From positions 40,104,243-40,168,242 of the forward strand of contig OZ017796.1 of the NCBI GenBank assembly GCA_963969395.1: a stretch of 64,000 nucleotides of DNA, in the 5' to 3' direction. How positions within the stretch are numbered: the first letter of the stretch is position 1; the number at the start of each line of letters is the position of its first letter. Made by a program: the position numbers and the translations under genes. This document shows, piece after piece, positions 23,136 to 34,193 of this stretch. Origin of the DNA: Pseudoscleropodium purum (Eukaryota > Streptophyta > Bryopsida > Hypnales > Brachytheciaceae). Below the pieces are notes generated by a model. The model did not search any database. It was not told the origin of the DNA and saw only the letters and a list, made by a program, of their open reading frames with translations.

Positions 23136-23651
23136 CTAGTTAACCCCACTACATGCCCAACCAATCATATATGGTCAATTTGAAATTTTAGGCTCATTTT
23201 GATATAGATAGTTAAATTCCTTTGACCATTTTAAATATTTTTTTTTGGGGGGGGGGGTAGTTTTTAGGGTTAATTGTTGAAAACATTCATTTTTCACTAC
23301 AAAAGGTAAAAATTTGATTATAAAGAGGTCTTTATAGCAATACGTGTCCATTAATAGAAGAGTAAAGCTTGCTAGTTTTACTTCATTTCCCAACTTTGAG
23401 CAAAGTTTGGCAATTTTACTTGATTTGAGATCTAAAAACTTGTAGTTTTTCATTTGCTTTGAAAATGGTCCCAATGGTAAGAGTAAGTGTTTTCATCATT
23501 CCTACAATTGAAAATTTAAACATGCAAGTGTTGATTTGGAGTTATTTGCAATTTATACTTATAAAAAGAATTACCTTTCTACAATTGCAAAGTAGATTGT
23601 GTGATGAATTTGATAGCTTTTCACATGAAATTAAGTTTTTTGAAAGTATAT

Positions 23652-23880
23652 TCACTTCAAGAGAAAAGGGTGTTTTAAATGAGTTTTTAAATAAAGTCCT
23701 AGACATAAGATTATAAGTAATGACCTTTAAGAAAATTCTTAGTAAAATTTTACTAAAAACACATGTATTTTTAGTAAATTTTTGCTAGAAATTTCTTTAA
23801 AGGTCATTACTTAAAATCTTACGTTTAGGACTATACTTAAAAACTCACTTAAAACACTCTTTTTTCTTATACTGATTTTA
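23652..23880. mobile_element. CACTA-like fold-back element, full copy
   Basis: Imperfect inverted arms 23,657-23,760 and 23,764-23,870, each about 105 bases, leave almost no loop. Both arms contain GTAATGACCTTTAA and a GTGTTTTAA...GAGTTTTTAA block. The outer left end reads CACTTCAAGAGAAAAGGGTG. The related half copy at 24,799 starts CACTACAAGAGAAAAGAGTG, close to the CACTACAAGAAAA terminus typical of plant En/Spm (CACTA) elements, which suggests a non-autonomous derivative. Confidence 0.6.
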
Positions 23881-24261
23881 GTGAGCTAACACAATTTGTA
23901 GTTGTTTATGTCACCTTGAATTCCAAAAAAATTTATGTGCAAATTTCTGAAACATTGTGAAGAGGGGCAACATACTAAAATAGAAAATATATGTTTCTCT
24001 TGCTATAATCTCACAACTCTTGTGCAATTTTGCACTCAAAATTGGTGAATATACTAACAAGAAAGTTCTTTAAACATCTGTACAATTAGATTTTGAAAAA
24101 GAAAACAATTTGTTTCATTGAGGTTAACTATAAGTCCATGCTCTTTTGTAGTCATAGTCAAAACACACTTGAAAAAGTTTGGGCATTTAGGGGTTAAGGA
24201 AGGTGGAAAAAAAAATTCTTCTTACTTTAAAAATGAATATTTTACAATCTACACGAGAAAG

Positions 24262-24380
24262 TATATGAAATTTTTTTTTCACATTCTCATATAAATTTTG
24301 TGCAAGATTTTGTAGTTGAATATCAATAGCTACAAGATTTGTATAAGAATGTGAAGAAAAAATTTCATATATTTGTAACT
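24262..24380. repeat. Imperfect inverted repeat
   Basis: The left arm from ATATGAAATTTTTTTTTCAC to TTTTGTAG and the right arm from CTACAAGATTTGTATAAG to AAATTTCATAT pair with a few mismatches around a loop near 24,315-24,330. A small fold-back element of unknown family. Confidence 0.6.
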
Positions 24381-24798
24381 CTTTGCACTAGATATCACAA
24401 TTTTGAATTTTTTTTTTGGTGAAATATAGTTATAAACGTTTAGAGATTAATCCTTAAGCACTCAATGACCTACCAAGTGGATGATGAATGCTATGAAAAG
24501 AAAATGTCATACAATCAATATTATTTGAAGAATCTTAAAGAAATTCCTATAATATCAATGGGAAAAAGAAAAATGCTCTATATAAATCAATGATGTAGAT
24601 ATTTTGGGAGAGTTTCAATTATTTATTGCAAAGTGATCTTTCAAAAGCATTCTTATAATTATTATTTTAAGTCAATTTAGGTTTAAAAATACAATCACAA
24701 TATAGAATAAAGAAGATTGTAGTAATGTTTAGAGAATGAGCAAGATTATAGTGTCTTTTATCAAAACTTCCATCTCACTTCAAGAATTCTCATTTCAA

Positions 24799-24912
24799 TC
24801 ACTACAAGAGAAAAGAGTGTTTTACGTATAGTCCTAGTAGTATAGTCTTTTAAGTAATGACCTTCAAGGCATCTTTTTAGTAAAATTTTATTGAAAATAC
24901 GTGTATTTTCAA
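24799..24912 (+). mobile_element. CACTA-like fold-back element, half copy
   Basis: Begins CACTACAAGAGAAAAGAGTG and matches the left arm of the 23,652-23,880 element through AAGTAATGACCTTCAAG to AGTAAAATTTTATTGAAAA. The second arm is missing, so it is a truncated copy. Confidence 0.55.
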
Positions 24913-27195
24913 ACCTCTAGTTACAAAGTGGGATGAAGAAGGTTGTGGTAAATGAACTAGATTATGGATACATCACATAGCTTTACAAAGTCAATTATTA
25001 ATAAAAATGTTGAGAGAAGACAAAAATTTTGTACATTAGATACAAAGATACCTCCCCCCTTTGTTTACCATACAAAATGGCTCCATTTTCAAATGCAATA
25101 TTATACAATTTTTATGCCATAGAATTCTTCTACAATCTCAAATATACCAAATTTCAATTAAAAAAAACAATCTTTAATTAGGGTGCATTACTATAGTCAA
25201 ATTTCATGATATTCCATAATAATTGATTGAAATTTAAAGGTGGTAAATTTTCCAAATGTAATTACAAAGATATGTAGAAAACATCCATAGGTACACCTTT
25301 ATTTTAAGAAATAATCTCAATTTTCATTCAAAATTCAAAGCTTATATAGTATTGTATATGGTAGTCATCTACTAATTTTAAAGATGAATATTACATGCCA
25401 AAATTTGTAGGATACTATTTTTCCATCTAAAACAATTTTTGCTATTTTACTCATCTAATGAATCATATTTGCTAACTTTAATAAATTCTCCAATAATAAA
25501 TGTCAAACCTAACCACCAATTACAGTCTCATATTATCGTACAAAACCAAAGTAAAAATTATCTATGAAATGTAAACCAACCTAATTATGACAAGCAAATC
25601 ACTTGTGCTAAACATCTAGGAAACAATCTATTACACTTTTTCATCTGTCCATGAAACTTTTTCTAATAAATGAGATATGGGCTACAATAGATTCAATTAG
25701 TGGCTACAATCAATGTTTTGGGTGATGGTGATAGGATGCTAGTATGCAATAACTCCAATAGAAACTTCTACCTTTTTGTGTAAATTCATCACTCTAAGTG
25801 ACTTTTCTAGGCCTTCATGCAGTAGCCATGATAGGAAATATTTAATGATTGCTTTCGGTGAGTAAGATGACCATTATAAATACTCTTTTTTGTTAGTTAG
25901 GGGTAGTCACTAGAGACTCTTTGGGTCAATTAGGCATCGCACATCATAAATTCATAACAAATTTGTACTTTATCAAAAAAATAAAATTTCAATTCCTCTC
26001 TCCATTTCTCACTATTATAACTACTTCAAGTAAGCAAGATGACCATTATAGATACATTATATATTGGTTTAGAAGTGATCTAAGAATTTGTTTGGACCAA
26101 TTGGACAATCACACTTCAAAAAATTATAAGAAAATCATTCTTTGTCATAAAAACTAAATTTTAATTGCTCCCCCTATTTCTCACATTTGTCTTCCTATGA
26201 AAAGGAATTAAATTTTTTTTTCAACTATGCCAACAATGTGAACTGATCATTCTGCTTGTTATAGACCCGCGAACTTAAAATTGGCTAAATTGCGTTGGGA
26301 TGCTACTTAAAGAAATGTATTGCTAAATGAATGCAACAAAAAATCTTTTAAAAATTAAGATTTCAACAAATCTACACACTATTTTTCTTTATCGTTCACC
26401 GAAGTTGACATCCATCTAAAATTTACTAGCATCCATTTGCTCCTCGTTGGCCCGAATGATTGCATTGGCACGATTTGAGCCACTCCCTGCTCACGGGGCG
26501 GCAACATTAAGGTAGCAGCTAGGGTTAGGGGGTTGCGTTAGCTGGTTCCCCTTCGTTAGCAAAACTTCTTATTAAGGTTTTGGAATTTTTGCATTCAATG
26601 TGCATTGTTTTTGTTTTCATTCTTCAAGTCTTCAATCAATAGAACTTGCCGTTGTTGTTTATGTTCATCACTTGATCCTACCACTCATTCAAAATGAGTG
26701 CATTCGACCATCTTGAGGCCGGCCATGAGTAATTTGTTTGATTCATTTTTCAAATTGGTAGCTTTTGCAATTTAATTTCCCAGTTTTCCACTGGCCATTG
26801 CATTTCCAAATTCCAACGCCACTTCTAGATTGTTGTGAAGAATGGAGGCGCATTGTGTCTCTAGCATTCATTGTACTTTAGAAATGGTGGTTCAAGAATG
26901 AAGAATTCAAAGCTTCAGGAGCTCGAGTGGGCGATCAAGATCACAAGGTCCGAATTTCCAAATTTCTCATTCGTGAATTTGGATGGGCAATTGGACATTG
27001 GTGGTGGTTTTGGTTGTCATTGTTGAGTGCTTGTGGAGTTGTGAATTTAGACAATTCCACTTAAGGTTTTGGAACCTGCATTTCTCATTTTGGCCTTCTA
27101 AACTTCTTTAGCAATGTTGTTTTCATCTTATTCTCTTGTTGCTTGATCTTGCATTCTTGTTGTTTGCTTTTACTTGGGGTTCTAGCTATTGATAT
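24913..27195. other. AT-rich intergenic DNA with a tandem duplication
   Basis: Bases 25,862-26,030 and 26,033-26,195 are diverged tandem copies (AAGATGACCATTATA; TTGGGTCAATTAGG against TTGGACCAATTGGA; TATTTCTCAC). From 26,260 the sequence becomes more GC-rich and probably begins the BED/hAT-like element that follows. No intact gene seen. Confidence 0.5.
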
Positions 27196-27255
27196 TTGGA
27201 TGCTTCTTGTGTACTATTTGGCTGCTTCTTGTGTGTTGTTTGGGTGCTTCTTGTG

Positions 27256-30230
27256 CACATGGATCTCTCAACTATAGTGCCACGTTTGAAACTTCGTGAT
27301 AATTTCAGGGTGCGTACATTTGGCTCCAACCACAATGCAAATGGAATGGATAAGTATTTGGTTCATATCCCTAGTGTCGTTGGCACAATCGATATGGTTG
27401 TACACGAGGTGTCTCACATTTGTGAAAAAGGAGCATCGAAATCCCTTTTGCGATTGATTCATCACGATCCACTATTTGAGGCTATTGTTGCATCCCTAAA
27501 GGTTCATGATCTGTATCTTGAGGTCTTCAATGACAGTGATTGACACGTGATCGGTAAATGGAAGAAGGTTGGCAATTAGAAGACGCAGCGGAAGAAAAAA
27601 TCAAGCTCAACCCCCATGACGCACCAATGGCAGGAGGTGTGGGCTTGCAAGTTTGTGTGGGCGGAGGGGGAATTTGATTCCAATGGAGATCTCACTAACG
27701 TCATTTGCTAGAGCTATATTGCTATTATTGGTAGGAAAAAAGTGATGGTTCCGAAAGTTGATAATCTTGAAAAGCATGAGGGGAAGTGGACTTGTCACGA
27801 AGATGGGGTGCCGCTCTCACATTTGAAGAAAGGTCAAACTTACGTAAAGAGTGACTATAAGCACCTCAAGTTGTGCAAAATTTAGACAGGGCATAAGCCT
27901 AGCGGCATGATGGTTGAGTTGTTAGTAGGTGATCTGGAGAGCGATATGAAATGAAAGGGAGTATAGTTCGCAATCCTTTTCAAATTCTCAATCATAGTCG
28001 TCCAATGTGTGATTACAAGAAGGAACAATTTCTCTTGAAGCATTTGAAAGTTAAAAATCTACCTCGTAAGCACTAGTCTGAAACTACGAACTGGAAGATG
28101 AGTGAGCACTTGCATTTGTGTGTTTTAGGTGCTATGAAGTCTGTTGTTCAGTTTGCAAAGGAATCTCTATTAGTACTGATGAGGTTACAACAATTGATAA
28201 CACTTGCTAGGTCAGAGTTCATGTTTACGTAATGGATAATTGGGAGCAAATACCTCACTTGCTCCACTTGTCTTGTACGTTTGAGAGTAGTACCGTAGAC
28301 CACCTCACCTCTGTCATTATGCATGCATTGTTAGAAGAAGGAGGTCTAATGCATGAAGAAATTGGTTCTAAACTTATGTGGTATAGGGTTGATGGGGTTA
28401 GTATGTTTCAAGGGCAAAAGACAAGAGTCACAATGCAAATCAAAGACAAATGGACTCCCTTCTCTTTAGGAGCCAATTGTGTTTCACACCGGATTAATCT
28501 GGTGGTTGAAATGTTGTCCAAGTATTTGGTAGTCTCATGGTTGGAGGGGCTGTTTCAGTCCGTTTACTTGTACTTCTGTTGTAGTAACAAGCACCACACT
28601 AAGCTGCAGAAACTTGCAAATCTCATGGAAACTAAGGGTAATAAGATGATTCGTAATGTAGACATGCGTTCGATTTCTATAAAAAGTCTTGTCTAGTGCA
28701 TCATGGTTGAATACACTACATTACTATTGAAGATGGGCGTAAACATGACTAGAGGTCTTGGTGTAAAATCAATCGGTGGTGTTGGTGATAACTTTGATTT
28801 GCTTTCCGACATTGAGATGCTCTTGTCTTTGTCTTGTTTCATCCCTCTTGTGAATGCAATGCATTGTTCCATTAAGCTAACTCAAAGTCGTGACATATTT
28901 GTCTGCGACTTCATGCAAGCCATTAAATTGTGCCCAAATGAGCTAGCTTACATGTTCATTGACTGTACAACCTCATCCAACAAGGAAGATTTTCCTTTGT
29001 ATAATGATCTCGTAACATTCCAATGCAAGGAGGTCCCATTGCAATGGCGCGAGCTGCTTGGGGATTCCGGAATTTCACATCTACTTTTCAATCTCAATGT
29101 GATGCATATGTATGCACACTGCCACGATAAGCAGACAAGCGCGCACATTTTCATGACGTACCAAAACTTTAATTGTGTGCAAGATAACATCAAGTAGCAA
29201 TTCGTAGGTATGTTTTCTTCATTTTTTTTCCATATTGTTTTTGTTTTTCTTGATGTTTATCACATTTCCATTTATTGTTCCATATTTTCTTGTCTTTGCT
29301 CTCTTGATCTTTATCACGTTTCCATTTTGGGTTCCATGTTTCTTTTGGTGTTTGATTTCTTGATCTTCATCTGATTGGCATGTCTTTTTCTTACTTCATT
29401 TCTTTTAGCTATTATTGTTGTACGGTTGCTCTAGTTTGGTTTGTTGTTGTAGTATAATTCATATCTTTCAACTATTATTGTTTGTGCGGTTGCTGATAGT
29501 ACTTGGTTCGTGATGCATGTAGGTGGCTTTCATTCTTCTGTTGTGTGGTTGCTATAGTTTGGGAATACAATAGCTACTTTGTCACTTCTCATTTGGTCTC
29601 AGTTTCCTATAGACAAATGTGGTGTAGTCGTTGTGCAATGAATTAGATCGCCACTTTCGCCAGTAGGAACTCTTGGAAGCCTTTGGGATAATTTATCCTC
29701 AATATTGGAGGCAGGAGGGGGTAGACGTTAACTTTCTCAAACATCTGGCCATTTTGAAGAAGTTTTACTGTGATGAAAAGTTGGTTAATTGAGGCTAGCC
29801 TTTGTATGAAGGTGGCACACCTCATACTGCCCCTGCAATGTTGTCAGCTTCAAACTTGGAGTTACAGCAAGGTCTCTTCAAAATGACTATGAAGGCTAAT
29901 TGTGACATAGCTTGTGCAGTGCCTTTGGACATGAAGCTACTAATAAAGCTCTAGTGGAGGCTTTCACTATCTTGTCACCTCCTTAAGTTGATCTTCGAGT
30001 ATTTTATACTTGCTGAAATAGATTGTTGCTTGGTATTGGGTTCAGTTGAGGACAAAAGATGCTTTTCAACATTGAAGTTTCTGTAATCCTGCCATAGAAA
30101 TAGGCTTGGAAAGCACTTACCCTTATTATCCAAATGTTTGTCCAAAAGTATTTTTCTTTAGAGGAATTCTCTTATCGAGAAGTTATAAATTCCTAGAAAA
30201 ATGCGATGAAGGTTGGCAAGCAAGGGGACT
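27256..30230 (+). pseudogene. Decayed BED-finger / hAT-like transposase gene, copy 1
   Basis: Pieces appear in the expected order in changing frames. A leading frame (27,259-27,543) encodes about 95 residues of unknown family. A BED-like finger at about 27,590-27,880 (CKFVWAEGEFDSNGDLTNV, VMVPKVDNLEKHEGK) has an in-frame TAG at 27,709. The transposase-like core runs 28,160-29,197 (STDEVTTIDNT, VMDNWEQIPHLL, WYRVDGVSMFQGQ, LMETKGNKM). A downstream piece lies at 29,640-29,830 (AFGIIYPQYW), and a C-terminal dimerisation-like segment at 30,010-30,110 (LGSVEDKRCFSTLKFL then TAA). Core and tail match the second copy at 44,761. These are relics of the ZNF862/DUF4371-like, hAT-related family. Several stops and frame changes make a functional product very unlikely. 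Confidence 0.7.
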
Positions 30231-30436
30231 TGTGAAGTAAAAAGTTCAAATTAGTATCCTTTATAGGATCTTTAGCATTCTTTTTTCTATCCTTAGTTTT
30301 CATGAGGTTTTGCAAGTTCAACCGCTCATATTTACCTTGACCATAAACTTGTGCTAGACTAGGTGCAATTTGGAATATTGTTGCAATTCTGAGTGCTTTG
30401 TCACGACTTGGAGACTTTTGTAGTGCGATTTGAAGT

Positions 30437-30538
30437 TGCTGGCTTGGCGCAACATGGACGTGCTAGCTTAGTGTAACATGGAGCTACACCCTTGGCGCAA
30501 CGTGGACCTGCTGTTCTGGCATAACTTGAAGTTGTTAC
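30437..30538. repeat. 24-bp minisatellite
   Basis: Four tandem 24-base units starting near 30,443, 30,467, 30,491 and 30,515, with consensus CTTGGCGCAACATGGACSTG plus four bases. The minus strand is open across the array (30,401-30,706), giving an eight-residue repeat of the type ARPCCAKP, but no other coding evidence exists. Confidence 0.7.
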
Positions 30539-31224
30539 TATTTTAACACTAACCTCTTCTAATGTGGCTTGTTTGTTTGATGTGCAAAACATTAACACTC
30601 CATTGGGTAATCTTGCTTTTGGCAAGAAGGGTTCAATTCCCTTATTAGTGACATGCAATAATTTTTTAGAAGGAATCCATTCATTGCACAATAAGTTACG
30701 GTACAAAACTTTACATGTATCTCACAATCAACAACAATACCTTATACACATCTTGCCAATGTTTCAAATAATATTTTATAAAGTTGCCAATGTTTCACTT
30801 TGAATTTTATAACTTAGTATTTTCAATGATCCCAAAACATTGCATGCAGTATTTTCAATAAATTGCCAATCTCTACGTATTGTCGCAACACTCATTATAG
30901 TGGAAAAAAAATGGAGTCGAAATACTACTCCTTTTCCACGCATTTATCTATGCTTTTATACCAAATTTTTTTTATTATCGCGGTAATACCTTCCCTTTCA
31001 CACGGTAATAGCTTTGCCACGAATTTCAATAAAAGGGTTCTGAGACCACTGTTATAGACTGATTTACCTTTTTGCGACTTTTAATGCCCCCATTAAAATA
31101 TTGGTCTTAGGTCAACCTACCCTGAACCTTGTGCCCAGTGATTGGCCGAAAGCCCATCCAGAATCCAAACCACCGTCCAGATGAACCGTCCAGATGTAAT
31201 ACAGAATTTGACCGGTGCATTACA

Positions 31225-31232
31225 TGACGTCA
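31225..31232. promoter_or_regulatory. Palindromic TGACGTCA (C-box/CRE-type) motif
   Basis: Perfect eight-base bZIP palindrome, about 357 bases upstream of the HVA22-like start codon. Confidence 0.5.
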
Positions 31233-31292
31233 CTTTCAAGGAATTACCCAATCGCCGCGTGCTGACATGTGACGCCCGGCACCATCAATTCA

Positions 31293-31302
31293 TCCACGTG
31301 GA
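31293..31302. promoter_or_regulatory. Palindromic G-box / ABRE core
   Basis: TCCACGTGGA contains the ACGTG core bound by ABF/AREB bZIP factors, about 287 bases upstream of the HVA22-like ATG. HVA22 genes were first described as ABA-induced, so a regulatory role is plausible but inferred. Confidence 0.5.
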
Positions 31303-31588
31303 CCCTCCTTCGGACCCCACCTGGCACTGACTCGGTAAAATACCCTAAGACCGTCTCTCTCGCTATGAAATCCGTGGCAGTGAGCTCCGTCCTCCTCACT
31401 CTAGGAGCTTCCATCGGCCGTTGCGACTGGTTCTCTTGCTCGCTAGGGTGGAGGATACATCTTCGGATCGATCTTGCAATTATTTTTTCTGCAATTTGTG
31501 CTTGATTTGGAGTTTTGAAGTTATTTTTGTAATTTGCTCGTTTCGTTGAACGACTTGGAGTAGGGTTTGGTTGGGGTTTGTTGCGAAG

Positions 31589-32110
31589 ATGGGGTGGCTC
31601 TATGCGTCCGCGTTGCAGAGTTACTCCTTGTCAGGCCCGGTGATGATGTTGCTATACCCGTTGTACGCGTCGATCATGGCGATCGAGAGTCCTTACAAGG
31701 AGGACGACCAACAATGGTTGACGTACTGGGTGTTGTACTCCTTGGTGTCGCTCATGGAGATGGCAGCGGGGCCGGTGATCGCGTGGATCCCGTTTTATGC
31801 TACCGCCAAGCTCTTAATCGCGTCATGGCTGGTGTTGCCGCAGTTCCGAGGGGGAATCATTCTGTATGAGAAGTTCGTCCGCCCTTACTTGAACGCCCAT
31901 ACTAAGAGTACCGGTGGGCAGCTTTCGGATGGGGAGCGGAAGTTTCTGGGCTCCATCAGCCCGGCTGCGCAGGAGGCGGCGGCAGCGTTCATCAGGGAGA
32001 ATGGGGTTGCCAAATTTGATACGCTCTTGCGGACGGAGACGCAGAACGTCAAATCAGAGGAAAGCCAGAAAGTGAAGAAGCATGATGGTTCTTCCTCCGA
32101 CTCAGATTAG
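31589..32110 (+). CDS. HVA22-like (TB2/DP1, REEP-type) ER membrane protein
   Basis: A single uninterrupted frame of 173 residues. The TB2/DP1/HVA22 domain covers about residues 10-105: SGPVMMLLYPLYASIMAIES, then the signature run DDQQWLTYWVLYSLVSLME, and PFYATAKLLIASWLVLPQF followed by GGIILYEKFVRPYL. Three to four hydrophobic segments form the hairpins that in this family curve tubular ER and influence ER-Golgi traffic, often under ABA or dehydration. The C-terminal tail is hydrophilic and ends KKHDGSSSDSD. The first ATG of the conserved block is used; the upstream frame lacks an ATG. Most plant HVA22 genes I know have several introns, so the intronless state is unusual and may mean a retrocopy or lineage intron loss. 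It converges with the dehydrin gene. Confidence 0.92.
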   Translation: MGWLYASALQSYSLSGPVMMLLYPLYASIMAIESPYKEDDQQWLTYWVLYSLVSLMEMAAGPVIAWIPFYATAKLLIASWLVLPQFRGGIILYEKFVRPYLNAHTKSTGGQLSDGERKFLGSISPAAQEAAAAFIRENGVAKFDTLLRTETQNVKSEESQKVKKHDGSSSDSD

Positions 32111-34193
32111 GAAGTTGGGTAGGCTGCAACGGGGGATGTTGTCTTTGTGTGACTTTGGAGGTATCGTAGACAGGGTTGCGTATTTGGTGACGTGGTGGTC
32201 GTTTTTTGTATAGGCGGCCAGTGCATCATGGCAGGTCATGTGATTGGCTCTCTTCGGACACTTTGAGTGCCACTTGTAATATTATTGACATACTAACATT
32301 CGAGCAAGACGCTAGTCTTTTGCTCAAATTCTCTCTGAGATCTGCTCATTTCCTCTCATGGACGAAGTACTGATTGTATTGGATGTCCTGTAGATTCAGA
32401 GGTAGGAATTAACGGAAGTACTTCGTAAATAGGTTGATCTTGCTACTTTTCCTGATAAAAACAGGGAGTCGTGTAATCTGTGCCCGTTACTTGGTTCAGA
32501 TTGAAAAGTCGCAACGATTTAAACTTACGTTTCAGGACTCTCTCCTTTTTTTAGCAAATAACATATCAGTTATTTGGTGTGATCTCCTTAACATCTTCAA
32601 CCAGGTGTTCGAAGGTAGATCCTTTCGAAGCTCAGATACGCGAGGGCACTTTCTGTTGTGCTTTGCAAAGTTTTTGCTCCTTTTGCTAGTGTACTTGCTC
32701 GTGAGCATGAATTTTTCTGTTTTAAACCCTTGTAATGCAATTCGAGATGGAAGAACTTTTAATAGCGAGTAATGTGAGCTAGTATACGAACTTGTAAACT
32801 CCTCTTGCTGGTCAATATCCTGAGTTCTGTTTGTTGCAATCTGGTTGAATGGTCCCCTCACAGGACGGCTGCTTGGGTGTGGAAGTGCAATGAAGGTAAC
32901 AAATTATAGTTGGACTGTACTGTTCGTCCTTCATGCAATTTGGCGGACTTTTCAGCATTACAGCAGATTCTTATCTGGTGGAATTTGATGCAGAAGTACA
33001 TCGCACATTCAGGAATTCAGTCCACATTCCACAGAGACTCGTACGAATTCCAGGATTATGTCATGCCAGACGGTACAATTTAGTTGGTTAAAGGTACATG
33101 CGGTAGTTACAATTGTGGAAGACTGGTATTGTTTTTACGATTTCCAGTTGGCAGTTACGATTTTGAAACACATTGCATGCGTTTATCCTTTGTACCTGTA
33201 CTGTACTGACAGAGATTTTTTTGACAGTTTCTAATTGCCTCACTGGCCTTTGTGCTGCAGTCTGCAATTCTGCCTTTTTTTCTGTCTCAACAAGTCCCCC
33301 CGCTACACGTGATTGTGTCGTACATTCAACCCTCTAATGACGCTCCAGGTACATTTACGGAGTAACTAAACTTCAAATTGCTCAAAGAATTTATCTGCGT
33401 AACTGCCTATGATTCATTATATAGAGTGCGACGTAAACAGTTGTGATTTTATTTTAATGTCGTTGGTCATTTTAGGTTATCATAGCAGATAATTGTGGTT
33501 GCACACAGTACAAATAAATAATGAATACTCAAAGAGAAAAATATATGCACGCCCCAAACCAAACCTAAGTTTTCATGTTCAGAGTACATTTTTTTATCTC
33601 GTACTCTCTCATGTTTGGAGTATATTTTAGACAAGAGTCTAGATGGCTTCTTGCTTTCAGTAACAAATTATTCATGTGTATTTAATAGTGTACTTAGCAT
33701 ATTGATAAATCTCTCATGTTGTGTACATTATTTCCTCCTGCAAAATTTTGAATACATCTTCAGTAAATTTTAGAAGCAGTCACCCTGTAAACTAAGTCAC
33801 AATGCCAATGTCCTTCGCAAAGTGACATATTACAATGAAACTGAAATCAGACAACTTATGCAAACTCCGACAAGCAGAGGTAAAATCACAGTTAGTCACT
33901 CCGACAAGCACAGTGGCAAATTCATCACTTAGTAAACAACACATTTATCCTAGTTGAAAAATGGTGCAAAAACAAAACTCATGTGAGATGAACTGAGACA
34001 TGAGCACGCAAAATTTCCATTGCAGACCAAAAATTTACAATTTGTACATCTAGGGTAGCGAGTGGTAGTCCCTAAACCTTATAAACTCGCCTAATTTTAG
34101 AATTCAGAAATTCCTTGCAACTTCTGTTTGCACAAGAGATGGCTCCTACAGAAAGCAAGCTCGTAAATCAGTCAAGCTCGAGGAAATGCCAAT
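32111..34193. other. Intergenic region between convergent genes
   Basis: The HVA22-like 3' UTR probably occupies the first few hundred bases. A short fragment of dispersed repeat A (CTCATGTTTGGAGTATATTT, GACAAGAGTCTAGA) lies near 33,606-33,645. Open frames at 32,434 and 32,532 lack recognised motifs. Confidence 0.5.

Larger units (their letters stand above)
30707..31588. other. Intergenic DNA and HVA22-like promoter
   Basis: 30,700-31,080 is AT-rich without features. From 31,090 the base composition rises into the promoter and 5' leader of the HVA22-like gene, which carries two palindromic bZIP-type motifs annotated separately. Confidence 0.5.

Noticed and set aside
23237..23258. T9-G11 homopolymer junction
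   Set aside because: Striking by eye but explained by homopolymer slippage or sequencing uncertainty; no other structure around it.
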